Below are positions 35,198-47,370 of a stretch of DNA of 64,000 nt, piece by piece. The DNA comes from Gigaspora rosea. Lineage: Eukaryota; Glomeromycota; Glomeromycetes; Diversisporales; Gigasporaceae. Location: contig QKWP01000273.1 of assembly GCA_003550325.1 (NCBI GenBank), positions 321,104-385,103 on the forward strand. Reading direction: 5' to 3'. Below the pieces are notes generated by a model. The model made no database searches, was not told the origin of the DNA, and saw only the letters and a program-made list of their open reading frames with translations. A program made the translations under genes and the position numbers. Every line of letters starts with the position of its first letter. Within the stretch, counting starts at the first letter, position 1.

Positions 35198-35750
35198 TAC
35201 CATATTTTCTCCAAAATAAGCTACCAGTATCTTCAAAAATAAGCTACCTTCCTCTTTTGGTCAAAAAACTCCAAAACGTCTTTAATCTGAAAATAAGCTA
35301 CCCACGATTGACAAAAGTCACTACATAGTAAAGTCTAATTTTAATAAGCAAATTGATTAAAATCGATTAAGTAAACTTATTCAGCTAATCAAAATACACT
35401 TACCATAAAATTTTCATAAATATTGAAGAACTTTTATTAATTGACTTTTGATTTTTATGTTTGGCAAAAAAATTAAAATTTTTAAAAAAATATATTCGTC
35501 GAACATAAAAATTAAAAGTTAAATAATAAAAGTTCTCCAATCTTAATGAAAATTTCAGGTAAGTGTATTTTGATCTTCCAAACAAGGTTATTTAAGCGAT
35601 TTTAATCGATTTACATAGTGAAATTTAGACTTTACTATATAGCAACTTTTTGCGATCAGTCAAAAATTAATTTTACCTGAAAATAAGCTACCCTTGATTT
35701 TGTGTAACTTTTTGCCCAAAAAAGGTAGCTTATTTTTGGAAAATACGGTA
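35198..35750. mobile_element. Foldback element with TACCGTATTTTC ends
   Basis: TACCATATTTTCTCCAAAAT at the left is mirrored by ATTTTTGGAAAATACGGTA at the right, followed inward by AATAAGCTACC on both arms. Its core palindrome (ATCGATTAAGTAAACTTATTC, AACTTTTAATTTTTATGTT) is shared with the core of the 11323-11931 element. Non-coding. Confidence 0.6.
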
Positions 35751-35759
35751 ATAAAAAAC

Positions 35760-36590
35760 AAAAACCAAGAAAATGAGAAATACAAAAAAAGAAAAAAATG
35801 AACAAACCGAAAAATAGAGAAGAAACAAAAAAAAACTACATGGTATAAGCACAAAGGCTAGTCTAACGAAAAAACAAAAAAACGAGAAAAAAAAGATAAG
35901 GAAATGCACTATTATAGCTTGTAAGAGGCTAATTAAAAATTATATAATAAATGCAACTATTGTATATCTTTGCTAAAAAGCTACATTTTAACTAATATCT
36001 TCTTCTGACTATACAACCAACCTCGGATATCTCTTAACTATCAACTGGAGCAATATCATATGGAGTAGCACTAAAACTGTATTTGTAAACAAACATGTCA
36101 CGTGGTTGTATTCTACTAAGTATGTCTGAATTTGAAAAGGTAAATACTGCTAATCGCTTGGAGGAGGTAAGTAAGCTGGATCGCTACATTTTGTTGAAAA
36201 TTTTTGAAAAACGGCAGGGAGACGAGAAAGATAATATTAAAGAATCACTTGTAAGAAATTTAAGAATTAAAGGAGAGTATGGTCAGAAAACTTATTTATT
36301 TGTTGTTCCCTACTATAATATCACAGGTTATTTTGTCGACAAAGTAGAAATGATAACTCCACCAAAATTTTCATACAAGGGACTATCTCCTGCCAGTTAT
36401 CTTGTACCAAAACGCTTTTGGCTTGCATGCAAAATATATCAAAAGAGTTCCTGATGATAGTGAGAATTGATCTTTGTAAAAACCATAGATCCTGTAATGC
36501 TACTAACAACGCTCTAACAAAAAACTTTTTGTTTTCCTTTGTTAGAAATTTGGTGCAAGTGATCGTTAGAAAGAGTTTTTTAATTTTGGG
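35760..36590 (-). repeat. Dispersed repeat R1, copy B (reverse orientation)
   Basis: Reverse complement of the R1 family: AACTCTTTCTAACGATC, GGAAAACAAAAAGTTTTTTG and GCATGCAAGCCAAAAGCG appear in the same order as at 7403. It contains the best-preserved open frame of the family. Confidence 0.6.
36095..36454 (+). CDS. R1-family protein, 119 codons, unrecognised
   Basis: An open frame from 36095 to 36454 includes SEFEKVNTANRLEEVSKLDR, then KESLVRNLRIKGEYGQKTYL, YYNITGYFVDKVEMITPPKF and LSPASYLVPKRFWLACK. The N-terminal part matches the minus-strand EEVNTADLLEG of copy A (about 7800), and the C-terminal part matches the KGSIFCQLS region of copy A in another frame. Coding-like phrases are therefore shared among copies while indels separate them. 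A GTAAGT at about 36168 and its counterpart in copy A mark a likely intron, so the true product may differ. No domain recognised. Confidence 0.35.
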   Translation: MSRGCILLSMSEFEKVNTANRLEEVSKLDRYILLKIFEKRQGDEKDNIKESLVRNLRIKGEYGQKTYLFVVPYYNITGYFVDKVEMITPPKFSYKGLSPASYLVPKRFWLACKIYQKSS

Positions 36591-37270
36591 AGGCAACAAT
36601 AACATACTAATAATATTTATTCTTTTAATATAATCTTTATAATATTTATATAGCATGGTGAACAAACCCGAATTTGGATGATCGACATAGTGGCTTAGCC
36701 AATTTAATAAAAAAATTTTTTGATTTTTTATACAGTTTAAAGTACTTTGTTTTCTCTGATTTTTTCGAAACTTACCAATTAAGCTCACTCTAAAAAAAAG
36801 CTAGCGAAAGTTCTTTGCCTGCCCTGTCTTATATTAAAATTAATCAAAAATAATCCCAATATTTAAAAAGTTTGAAGTTTATAAGAGATCTAAGGTAGTT
36901 AGGCCCGTAATTCGAGTACACGAAGGTATTTTAGTGTCAAAACCGAAGACAAACGAAGCAAAACTAAGATCTAGTACTTTTTAGAAAAGCCAAAACAAGT
37001 TCGAGCAGTATTTATATGAAAAGCAGAGTAAAAAAGATAAATTAACTAGTTTTTATATGCTTTAAATCTAAAGTTATACGTATTGCAAATGAACTTGTTA
37101 TTTTATAAGTTAAATTTAATTATTTTAACTATTACAATTTAAAATACAAATAGAAACGATTTAGAAACGATTTAACAAAGTATATTTAATGAATAGATTA
37201 AGTAGAAATAATTTACACGCACTTAAAAATAAGAAATGTAGAAGCAAATAAGGGATTGTATTCTCGTTAA

Positions 37271-37386
37271 TATCTCACTATCCAGCAGTCAGAATTTGAC
37301 GAATTTTATACTATTTGATTCGTCTCATCGAGACGAATCGAATGGTATAAAATTCGTCAAATTCTGACTGCTGGATCGTGAGATAT
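37271..37386. repeat. Near-perfect 116-bp palindrome
   Basis: TATCTCACTATCCAGCAGTC, AGAATTTGACGAATTTTATA and ATTCGTCTC are mirrored almost exactly around CATCGA near 37328. Related palindromes lie at 39750-40022. Confidence 0.8.
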
Positions 37387-37639
37387 CTTTGATTTAGTAA
37401 ATAAAGATTTTTTCGTAATTTTATAAAAAATTGATTGGCCAATTATCACGTGTACGGATATCCAATTGTTTAATTTCATGTGATCGATCATCCCATACTT
37501 TTATTGGACAGATCGGTCCTGAGTCACAAATTTCAAGTTTAGAAGTTTGTACTACCACGATTGTCCACCATGCTTATTTATATAGAGCATTGGTTCATAG
37601 TCATAGCGACTCTATAATCAACCAATAAAAATCAATTAC

Positions 37640-37860
37640 ATGAATCATGTGTTTGATTTATCAAAATTGAGTATGTGATTCATGTGATCATTTTTTATTG
37701 GTCATTTAGGTCACGAAAGTTAATTTTTTATTTTGCATAAAGGGCATGCCATTTATCACATGATTTTTACTATGGATATATGGTCAAAGGTAGTGATCAC
37801 ATCTATATATTATATTAATTAATTAAAATTAAATAAAGTAATCACACCATACATGGATAG
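37640..37860. repeat. Repeat shared with 57080-57160 (reverse)
   Basis: AAGGGCATGCCATTTATCAC, TACTATGGATATATGG and GTGATCACATCTATATAT also occur in reverse complement at about 57085-57155. Non-coding dispersed repeat. Confidence 0.5.
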
Positions 37861-37882
37861 GGATAGCTACTAAGTAAAAAAT

Positions 37883-37951
37883 GGGGGGACATCAATAGAA
37901 ATAGGACAAATTTATCTAATAAATTTGTCCCATTTCTATTGACTTCACCCC
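37883..37951. repeat. 69-bp palindrome
   Basis: GGGGGACATCAATAGAAATAGGACAAATTT is mirrored by AAATTTGTCCCATTTCTATTGACTTCACCCC. The style is like the small insertion in the chitin synthase intron. Confidence 0.7.
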
Positions 37952-38250
37952 AAATATCACATAATAAATGGCACACCCCAACCTGTAACCTAATTTTTTT
38001 AAAAAAAATTTCAATTTATCAATTATTCCGTTTTGCTACTTAATTTTTCTTTGGTGTCGCCCAATAGTGACCTAGATTTGAAAAAAAATTCAAAGTTTTT
38101 CCAGTTCCATGTTATGTATAACATTTGGTGTTTCCAAAATTTCAGTTAATAGTTTTTTTTTTAATTTACTAAATTATTATATGACAATATACTATATATA
38201 TATTTAATAAAATTTTATTAATTAAAAACTAATATAATAGGGTATTAAAA

Positions 38251-39720
38251 CTCTTTCTGACGATAACTTGAACCAAATTTTCCCACTAAAGAAAAACAAA
38301 AAGTTTCTTGTTGGAGTGTTGCATATATTTAATGTATAGTAGAATAACACAGAAATATGTTTTTTATAAAGGTCAACTTCTCTCTAGGAACTTTTTTGTA
38401 TATTTGGCATGCAAGCCAAAAGCATCTACTTACAAGATAACTGGCAGAAAGTAGCGCAAAACCCTGAATAATCTATGTGAGGTTATATTTGAGCATTATA
38501 GTAAAAATTTTTTGGTTAGCATTTTGGATTTGGTATATAAGCTACATTTCAAACATTAGATCAAACTTTTACCTATTTTTAACTTTTTTTAAAATATAAC
38601 GTCTCTAAAAAAAAAAAAAAAAAACAAAAAAACATAAATAAAAAGATATAATTAAATAAAAAAAAATTTAAAAGTTTAATTAAATAAAAAAATAAATAAA
38701 TAAAATAAAAGATCTATTTAAAACTAATTAAAATAAATTTAAAAACATAATTTTAAATAAAATTTAAATAAAATACATAATTTAAAAAAAATAAGGACCA
38801 AAAAAATTAAATTAAAAAAAATAAAATGTAACATTTACAAATTTATTAAAAAAAATAAATAAAAATAAATTAAAAATAATATAATAAATAGGAGGGGAAT
38901 TTCCCTTCTGGTTATACAGATCATGCATGATCTACATATAAGTATCTTTTTTTTTTTTTGTTTACATCATTTTTAGTTTTTTATTTTTTTATAGTATTTA
39001 CTAATTTTTTTTTTGGTTTTCTTCTTCTTGGGTACTTCACATAGCTTCTTGAAGTTGTCGTATGCTGGAGCCGTAGCTTTGTGTCGTCGTATATTGGAGC
39101 TGTTACTTGGTGATTCCGTTCGTGCGAAGGTGTCGTCGCTTGTACAATAGTGAGGCCTAAAAAAACATAANAAATATAACCTTTTTTAAAAAATAGTCTT
39201 CCATTAGCAATTTTTTAAATATAACATCACATAGATTGTTCGGGGTCCTGGTGGTGCCCTTCTATAAGAAATTTTAGTAAAGAGCTAAAAGTAGAAAATC
39301 CAGCTTACCCTCTTCAAAAGATCGGTGGTATTTATCCCTTCCAAATTGGAAATGTAGCTACCAAACTGGAATTAAGTCACGAATGAAATCAGGTCATTTG
39401 AGATAAACAATAAATGAATTTGAGGTGTTTTGGGTAAAAGTCAAAATGAAATTTCTTTTTAGAATGTTCTATTAGGCGTTGTTTCTTTTTTTCTGTTTCT
39501 TTTTTCTTAAATTTGCATATATAATACTTAGATAAAACAATTCCTTGTGCAGCATTATATAATTTTTATCATCTTGTACAGACATAAATAGTGCTATTAT
39601 AGCCATTTACTTTGTGACCCCTTCTTCTTTTTTTTCATTTTTTTTCATACTTTGGTTTTTCATTTAGGTAGTATCGTTTTTCCCCTTTTATTTACCTTTT
39701 ATTTTTTACAAGGTAAAAGA
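38251..39720. repeat. Dispersed repeat R1, copy C, split by an insertion
   Basis: 38251-38460 matches 7403-7620, and 39260-39560 matches 7620-8060 (TCCAGCTTACCCTC, AAGATCGGTGG, AATAAACAATGAAT-like words). Between them sits an insertion of about 790 bp. A single N stands at 39171 inside that insertion. Confidence 0.6.
38463..39256. mobile_element. TIR element inserted in R1 copy C
   Basis: Ends are ACCCTGAATAATCTATGTGA and the complement of ACCCCGAACAATCTATGTGA, followed inward by (G/T)GTTATATTT on both sides. The interior has long A-rich and T-rich tracts and a short GTCGTCG-type array. A lone end of the same family is at about 45066-45090. Target duplication not found; superfamily unknown. 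Confidence 0.55.
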
Positions 39721-39744
39721 GATTAATTTGGCAAAGAGAAGTAA

Positions 39745-40030
39745 TTTGACGAATTTTGATATCTTATGATCTAATGATTAGAATCAAATGGTACCAAGCT
39801 CGTCTGGTTCTGACCACTAGGTCACAAGATATTTTCAATTATTTGTTATATTTATACTTTGCCAAATTCCCCTTAAGAATCACTTTTGTGCAACATATAT
39901 CGATGATATTTTGTGATCTAGTAATCAGAATCAAACAACTTTATGTTATTCAATTTATCTCATCAAGACAAATTGAATAGTATAAAAATTATTCAATTCT
40001 GACCACTGGATTACATGAGATACCATCAAT
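39745..40030. repeat. Pair of GATCTAGTAATCAGAATCAAA palindromes
   Basis: GATCTAATGATTAGAATCAAATGGTAC...CTGGTTCTGACCACTAGGTCAC and GATCTAGTAATCAGAATCAAAC...TCAATTCTGACCACTGGATTAC are two diverged copies of the palindrome type seen at 37271-37386. Confidence 0.6.
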
Positions 40031-41160
40031 TCACCAAATTACCCCTACTCTCTAAATTTATACTTTTTGATACAATGTATAATTTATTTAATGTCACTTT
40101 AAAACAAGATATTATATTACTAATAATTTTTTATATAAAATAATTCTAAAACATATATAAAGTTTAATATAAAAAATAAAATTTTTTAATATTAAAATAA
40201 AAAAGTTTTTATATTAGTTATATTAACTTCGCCAAATTACCCCTTTTTTATCTTATATTTTCTTTTTTTGGTAAAATTCTGCTACTCGAGAAGTTCAGAA
40301 AAGAGGATTAAAAAGTAGCCGGTTATAATAGGTAGCAAACTCCAATCAGCAATTCAGGTACTCTAAATTTAACGAGAGGAGGAGTTACGATAAGAGAAAT
40401 GTTTGATATAGCAGATCATATTTAAGGATCTTTAGGACACCTGGGTGGTTTGCATTTTGTAATATTAACCAACTTAAAGTAAATAGAAATTTTTGTACTA
40501 GTGTTACATAAATGGTGAAATAAAGTTGCAGCATGACTGCCAAATTAAAAAAAAAATAAATAAAATTTTTATTAATTAAAAAAAAAAAACTTTAAACTAA
40601 TTTAAAGTAAAAAAAATATTTTTATTAAATTTGGTTTAAATTATATATCATATCTTTTTAATCCTTTACCCAAAACAACTACTAGGATTATAACTACCAA
40701 GAATTTAACTTTCATAACAACAACAAGATATGATCTTAATACATAATCTTCAAAATGCATATAACAAAGACACCACTACAAACCCACTATAAATTTACAG
40801 AAGAAACCACCAAACAGCAATGAAAGAATATAAGAACTGCAAATTTACTGTGAAGAATCCAATACTAAAGAATTCACACCAAAGAAAACAATAAAGAAAA
40901 CAATAAAGAAAATGATGAAGAAATTGACAAGAAATTAGTAAACTAAAAAAAACAATTTTCCTGATGAAAGGCTTAAAAAAATAAAAACAGCCTACTGAAT
41001 TACTCAAATAGCAGGAAATCCATGATCTAAACATGACTTTGTAGCTCTAATCAAAGCATTAATGATGGCTTCAATGACAACTCCAACAACAGACTCCAAC
41101 GATAGTGCTCTAGTAATGTTTCTAGCAATGACTTCAATAACTAATAAGAAGAAAAAAAAA
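40031..41160. other. AT-rich DNA without supported genes
   Basis: A plus-strand stretch at about 40370-40425 reads GGVTIREMFDIADHI before a stop, perhaps a gene scrap. Near 40800-41150 loose CAATAAAGAAAA and ACTCCAACGATAGTGCT repeats occur, ending at the pogo-type MITE. Confidence 0.35.
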
Positions 41161-41163
41161 CTA

Positions 41164-41481
41164 CAGTCAGACCTCCATAAATGCAATCTCCATAAATGCA
41201 ATACCTCTCTAAATGCACGTTTTTTCTATTCCATAAGATGTTATTAGTGCTAAATGCATGTTCTTTTGAATAACATTTTATATTACACTAAACTCCCTAA
41301 ATGCACGTAGCCAATCAAATTTTAGTATTTAAGATAGGTTATACAGGTTTGGTAGAAGTTACACAAACTTGATGATCAAATTTTTAAAGCTGCAATTTAA
41401 TTGGCTCACTCTAAATGCAAACCTCCCTAAATGCATGTTGTAGGCTTGTCCCTACGAGTTGCATTTATGGAGGATTAACTG
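41164..41481. mobile_element. Pogo/Tc1-mariner-type MITE, copy 2
   Basis: CAGTCAGACCTCCATAAATG to CATTTATGGAGGATTAACTG, flanked by TA; same orientation and body as the copy at 10729. Confidence 0.75.
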
Positions 41482-42361
41482 TAGTTAGCGCAAGCGGAAA
41501 AAAACCAAAAAAACAAAACAAAAAAAAACAATAATAATCAAAATAATAATCATTGTTTATATATGATTGCTAATCTTAAAAATGATTGGCTAATTATAGG
41601 GGCACTATGGCGATGGGGCACTATGAATAATTTTCTATTTATATAAATTTAATCAATTTTATATTAAAGTAGAAATATTTATTAGGTGATTTTTAACTTT
41701 TAAGAGGATATGGTACCCCTTTCTCCTACCTAATACTAAGCTAGTCTATCAAATTTAAACAAATAATATATACAGACCAGACCAAAACCAGACTTTAGTC
41801 AAGACTGGTCTGAGTTCAAATATGTTTATATAAATTTTTTGGTGCTAAAACAAGTTTACTTAATGCATGATATTAGAATTAATTAGTGAATCATTAATAA
41901 AATTCTATAAAATCTTCTTATATTTTACAAATTTTTATTAATTAATTCTAACTTTATGTACTAAATAAACTTGTCCAGTATCCAAAATATATTAAATTAG
42001 CAAAATTATTTTTATTTTACTTAAAATTTAGATATTAGATATATAATTTTTGATTTTTTGATTAGAAAAGTCAAAAATAAGTATCTTTTTTTTCAAATTT
42101 TTTAAATAAAATAAAAATAATTCTGCTAATTTAATATATTTTAGATGCACTTAGTATATTAAATTAGAAATAATTAGTAAAATATTGCAAAACATAAGAT
42201 TTTATCCCTTAAGCTATAAGCAAATCAGCTAGCAAATCCAGGCAAATTTGTTTGAAAAATTGCTATAAATATACTTATAATCTATTTTTTTAAAATTTAA
42301 AATATTTTAACTAATTTTTTTTTTAATAATATTTGAAAATAAGGATTATATTATAGTAGTA

Positions 42362-42704
42362 CAGTCAACCCTCCATAAATGCAACTCGTAGGAACAAGCC
42401 TGCAACGTGCATTTAGGGAGGTTTGCATTTAGAGAGAGCCAATTAAATTGCAGCTTTTAAAAATTAGATCATCAAGTTGTATAACTTCTACCAAAACTGT
42501 ATAACCTATCTTAAATACTAAAATGTGATTGGCCACGTGCATTTAGGGAGGTTAGTGTGATATAAAATGTTATTCAAGAGAACATGCACATTTACAGAAT
42601 ATAGAACGTGCATTTAGCACTAATAACATTTTACGGAATAGAAAAAAACATGCATTTAGAGAGGTATTGCATTTATGGAGGTTGTATTTATGGAGGGTTG
42701 ACTG
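42362..42704. mobile_element. Pogo/Tc1-mariner-type MITE, copy 3 (reverse orientation)
   Basis: CAGTCAACCCTCCATAAATG to TTATGGAGGGTTGACTG, flanked by TA. The body is the reverse complement of copies 1 and 2 (GTGCATTTAGGGAGGTT, CTAAAATGTGATTGG). Its ends are the most symmetrical of the three. Confidence 0.75.
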
Positions 42705-42863
42705 TATTAATTTTATATTATAAAAAAAGTTTAAGTTAAAAATGGACAAATTTAGAAAAATTTTTAGCCAAAAAAATTATTTACTAATTTTTGTCAAACT
42801 CTATAAATATTAGTTTTAGCCTCTTGTTTTTTAATACAATATTGTAGTGTATAAAAAGGATTA

Positions 42864-43022
42864 GGGGAGTGACAAAAATCAAGTGATTTTTTAGAGGGAA
42901 AGGAGTAAAAAGAGTTGAAATTATATATAAGAACCTGACTATATATATATTAAGGAAAAGGGAGGGGATAGGCCTCTGATAAAAAATAATCAAATGATTA
43001 ATGATACTGCCCTTACAATTTT
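42864..43022. mobile_element. Harbinger-like MITE with TTA duplication
   Basis: GGGGAGTGACAAAAATCAAG and the mirrored GGGCAGTATCATTAATC side meet around an AT-rich centre with AGAGGGAAAGG / AGGCCTCTGAT; TTA flanks both sides. 159 bp, non-coding. Confidence 0.45.
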
Positions 43023-43729
43023 TATTATTGCAACTTTTGTAATTTACTTGTAAAAATTAAAATTTGTATTAGAAATGAAAAATTTTTTTATAAATAGAAA
43101 AGAATCCCAAAATATACATAAATAGATCAGATATTAGTTTGCTTATTTTTATATGCAGATTTTTTATTTATAACAATTTTTTTGTTTATTTTTGAGGTTT
43201 TTTAAAGATCTTTCTATTTTTACAGTGCGGAAACCCTTAAATCAACAAGTAAAATTGATAATTTTTAAAACATTATAAAAAATAACTAATATAGCTAGGA
43301 CAATTTTTTTTCTATAGAAGTGTAAAGAAAGACTTTAAGAATAAAACTATAGAATTTGTTTTTTAATTTATTAAGTTTAACTAGTTCTGAAAAGGTTTAA
43401 AGTTAACTATTTTTATTAATAAATGTAAAATTTGGCTGCTATAATTTTGGACAGAATTACTATAATGCCAGCCAGAATTAGCAGAATTATAAAAAAAATT
43501 TTTAAAAAAATTTTTAAAAAGTTAAATTTTTTTTTTATACTATATTTTTGTGGTTTTTTTTTTTTTTTTATTTGCAAAATTTTCTGCAATTTTATTGGCT
43601 CTGACCCAATCCGACCCAACTTCTGACCCAATCCAAAATTTGGCTATATATATAGGACTAGTTGATTTAAGGGTTCCTGCACTATAGTAATTTTATAATT
43701 AATCTGATCTATTTATATATATTTTAGGG

Positions 43730-43970
43730 TCCTGATTATATATAAGGATGAAATTATTTTGGGCTTGAAATACCAAAATTAAAATTTAACCCTGAAGTTG
43801 TTTTTGACCTATTTACAAAATTTTTTGATACTTTTTTTAAATAAATGAAATTATAAGGAATATAAATATATAAATTTTATTTGTTCTTTTTTATAAAAAA
43901 TTTTAATTTGCTCTAATAAATCCAAAATAGGCCTTTTTTAAAAATCAATTTTGGTGGTGTCAATAGTTCT
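43730..43970 (+). repeat. GACGAAATT dispersed repeat, copy 2 (diverged)
   Basis: GGATGAAATTATTTTGGGC, TTGACCTATTTAC and AATAGGCCTTTTTTAAAAATC follow the same order as the copy at 5860-6110. Confidence 0.5.
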
Positions 43971-44404
43971 AATAGGATATAAAATTTAATAGTAAAAATT
44001 TTAAAATAAAAACTTTAAAGTTTTATTGCTTTAAAGTTTATTAAAAATATTAAAAATTTTTTATAATTAAGTTTATAAAATATACTTTAAAGAAAATATT
44101 CAATAAATAAAGTATACCTTATATTTTTAATAAAATTAAAAAAATTGTAAATATTTCTAAAAAATTTAGACCAATTGCCTGAATTATTGTTTAAGAGATA
44201 GAATTTTATTAATAAAATTCTATAAATACAGTACTTATAATTTACAAATTTTTATCAATTAATTCTAACTTTATGCACTAAGTAAATATCAAATTGGCAC
44301 AATTATTTTTATTTTATTTGAGATTTAAAGAATAGATATATAATTTTAAATTTTGAAAAAATGTGCTTGTCACTGGTGGTGACAGTAACCAGATTAGAGT
44401 TAGA

Positions 44405-44640
44405 GTTAGTGATGCCACCGAAATTGATTTTTGAAAAAGGCCTATTTCGTCTTCATTAAAGAAAATTAAAATTTTTTATAAGGAAGTGCAAATAAAATTT
44501 ATATAGATATGTTCTTTATAATTTCGTCTATTCAAAAAAAGTATTAAATAATTTCGTCTTTCAAGTAAAATAGGTCAAAAACAATTTCATCTTCAAATTT
44601 TAATTTCAGGTTTTAGAACCCGAAATGCTTTCGTCCTCAT
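44405..44640 (-). repeat. GACGAAATT dispersed repeat, copy 3 (reverse)
   Basis: Reverse complement of the copy at 5860: GGCCTATTTCGTCTTC, ATAATTTCGTCTATTC and CGTCCTCATGTATAG. Identity to copy 1 is high. Confidence 0.55.
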
Positions 44641-45065
44641 GTATAGTTAGGGTTAGATTTAGAGTTAGAAGAAGGTTTATTATATAATAAAACACTTTAA
44701 GAAGCATTTTTAGCTAGAAAAAAATATTGGTTTCATAGGCACAATTTGAAGTTATTGTGATTTGTAATTTTTTGAATTTTTTGTCATATCTAATCTAGCA
44801 ATTTGATTGGTTCAGAACTGTAACCACAGTTACAAATAGATTTGCCCTTAAATTTTTGATTAAAAAAGTCAAATTTAAGAGTAGAGTGTACATAGATAGA
44901 ACCCCGAGCTATACATAAATAGGTCACTATTTGCTTTTGCTTATTTTTGACTATTTTTTGTAGATCTTTTCTATATTTAGTAATATTAATGCTTATTTTT
45001 GACCATTTTTCTGTAGATCTTTTCTATTTTTAGTAATATATTAAGATTTTTTAAAATAGTTAGCT

Positions 45066-45800
45066 GTTTATAGATTGCTCAGGGTCCTACATAGATTATT
45101 TATTATATGATTTTGGTGAACATTGGAATTTCATACAAAATTTGAAATATGCCACTAATAAAAGTTTTTCAAAACCACTATCAATCTTTACCAAAATTTG
45201 GCAATATACAAATTAAATATTTTATTTATAAGATGATCATATCTAATTTCATGAATCATCCCTAATTCCATGGATAATATATTCTAATCTTTTATAGCCT
45301 TATTGTTAGTTAAATATTTGTAACATACATATTAAAGTTTGTTATACGCTATATATATATATTCATAAGACTATTAACGAACAAATTTTTTTTCTCACGA
45401 ATCGATTTTACCTTTATTTTCAAAATTATTGTCTTGTAATATTTAAAAAACTAAACTTTTATCATATTAAAATTTTGACAAAACTGATAAAAAAAAATAA
45501 AATAGAATTTTATAACTTTTTATTTTTTTTTATTTTAAGTAGTAATGGAACTTGCAAAGATATTAAGCCTAAAAAACATGCATTTTTTATTTGAGATTCT
45601 TTATGAAACCTTTATCAAAATTTTTTTTCAATTTACTATGCAATTTTATATTAAATTAAAGTTTACTTGGATCAGCCAGTCAACGCGATCATGTACAAAT
45701 TTAAATCTCTTAAAAATTTTTTTCTTGTTTTATTGTTTTTTGTGTTTTTTGTTGTATTTACAATACAAGTTTTATTTTGCTTGTACCGGCACAAATATAA
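45066..45800. other. AT-rich region upstream of the pogo relic, with a lone TIR end
   Basis: AGGGTCCTACATAGATTATT near 45070 resembles the ends of the element at 38463-39256. The rest is AT-rich; the short hydrophobic frames (for example FLVLLFFVFFVVF near 45720) come from T-rich DNA. Confidence 0.35.
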
Positions 45801-45801
45801 T

Positions 45802-47370
45802 ATGAATCAAGTAATATCGACAAAAAAATTAACAAAAAAGAATACAAACTTCAATCAAACTTCTATCCAAGCGGCCTTAAATTTTCTTGAAACACAAAAA
45901 AAAACTAGTTTAGCTCCACTCTTAAGTATTCATCAAGTTGCTTTGAAATATGGAGTTGCCAAACAAACACTATGTGATGCTATAGCTAAAGGTGCACCAA
46001 AATGCCCAGGTTCTCCTACATTATTTACAGCTGAAGAAAAAAATGAGTTAGTAGAGTATTGCTTAAATATACAAAGTCTAGGGTTTGAACTAACTAAAGA
46101 GGCTGTTAATACAATGGTTGTTCAAATGCTTGCTACAAAGAATAAAAAAAATTTAACTAAAAATAGGCCTAGTAACAAATGGTGGAAATAATTTATGCAC
46201 GATCATTCACAAATTCATTTCGTGTACCTCAAGAGCTTACTAAAGCATGAGCTGCTAAAGCCAATATTGTTATTCAAAAACATTTTGCAACACTTGAAAA
46301 ACTTATTTATGAAAACTGTTTTACACCTGACAAAATTTGGAACATGAATGAAAGCGGGTTTAATATCTCTGCACAGTTAGCAAAAGTAATAGCTCAAAAA
46401 GGCATTCGGCAAGTTCACAAAACTGCAGCCAGAAACTCAAAAGAGCATATATCTGTTTGCCCTACTATTTTAGCAGCTGGAACATATATTTTCCCATTAC
46501 TTATTTACAAAGGTATTAGAGTAATTGAAGGTTTATTAACAAACGTATCAGTTCCACCAAGTACCATCGCTGCATTTACTAAAACCGGATATATGACACG
46601 AAGATATTTTTAGAATGTATATAGAGCACCTTAGTAATTCAATTCTCCCTACTCGCCCTGTCTTGATTATGCTCGATGGAGCTACTAGCCATATAGATTT
46701 AACTAGTATTAAATATTGTCAAGAAATCAATATTCTTCTTTATGTATTGCCATCAAATACTACTTATACTTCAACCATCTGAGATTCTTTTTAAAAAACT
46801 TAAATCTGAATACAATAAAGCATTGGATCATTATTATTAATAATAATCTTAGAGTAGTTACAAAATATTTATTTGCTCAAGTTTTTGGTGAATCATTTCA
46901 TGAAATGTATACACCAAACACAATTAGACATGCATTCGCTACAAACTGGCATTTGGCCCCTGAATCCTGATGTAATTAACCCTGAACATTTAACGCCTTC
47001 ATTAGCAACGTTTTAACCAGTTAGTTCTTCTCCAAAACCAACTCATGAACACAATACAAGAATTAATAGACTTACACAGTTTAAAAATGAAAATGAAGAA
47101 TTGCACGAATATATTCAATGATTAGAACATCCCAGGACAACTTCTTTGGCTTCGATTATGAAGTATCCACAACCACAGCAACAACCTGTTGAGAAAAAAG
47201 TCCAAGTCTGACCCAAGACATTCAAATTTGGAACTCTTGTAACTGCTGAATTGATTATTAAAGAACTGGAAGAAAAAGAAAACTTGAAACGAAAAAAGAT
47301 TGAAAATGCAAAAGTAAGAAAAGAATAGCTGATTCTTAATAAGGTGAAAAACCAGAGCAAAAAATAATGC
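45802..47370 (+). pseudogene. Pogo/CENP-B-type transposase, inactivated
   Basis: The product is a Tc1-mariner superfamily DDE transposase. From ATG 45802: an N-terminal psq-type helix-turn-helix (SIHQVALKYGVAKQTLCDAI), a CENP-B-like second HTH ending NRPSNKWWK, then a catalytic region with KIWNMNESGFNIS, HISVCPTILAAGTYIFPLL, VLIMLDGATSHIDL and YVLPSNTTY. The tail has NENEELHEYIQ and a charged KELEEKENLKRKK stretch. The first catalytic Asp, usually in NMDESG, is Asn here. Stops occur at 46190 and 46249, frameshifts follow both 46190 and 46613, and more lie near 46780 and 46960. Tails and flanks are not bounded by the CAGTC ends of the MITEs in this window, so the relation to them is family-level only. 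Confidence 0.85.

Noticed and set aside
37271..37386. CRISPR-like repeat
   Set aside because: A single palindrome without spacers, in a eukaryotic context.
45545..45801. Membrane-spanning N-terminal extension of the pogo transposase (from 45667)
   Set aside because: It is T-rich upstream DNA in frame; family proteins start at the MNQVIST position (45802).
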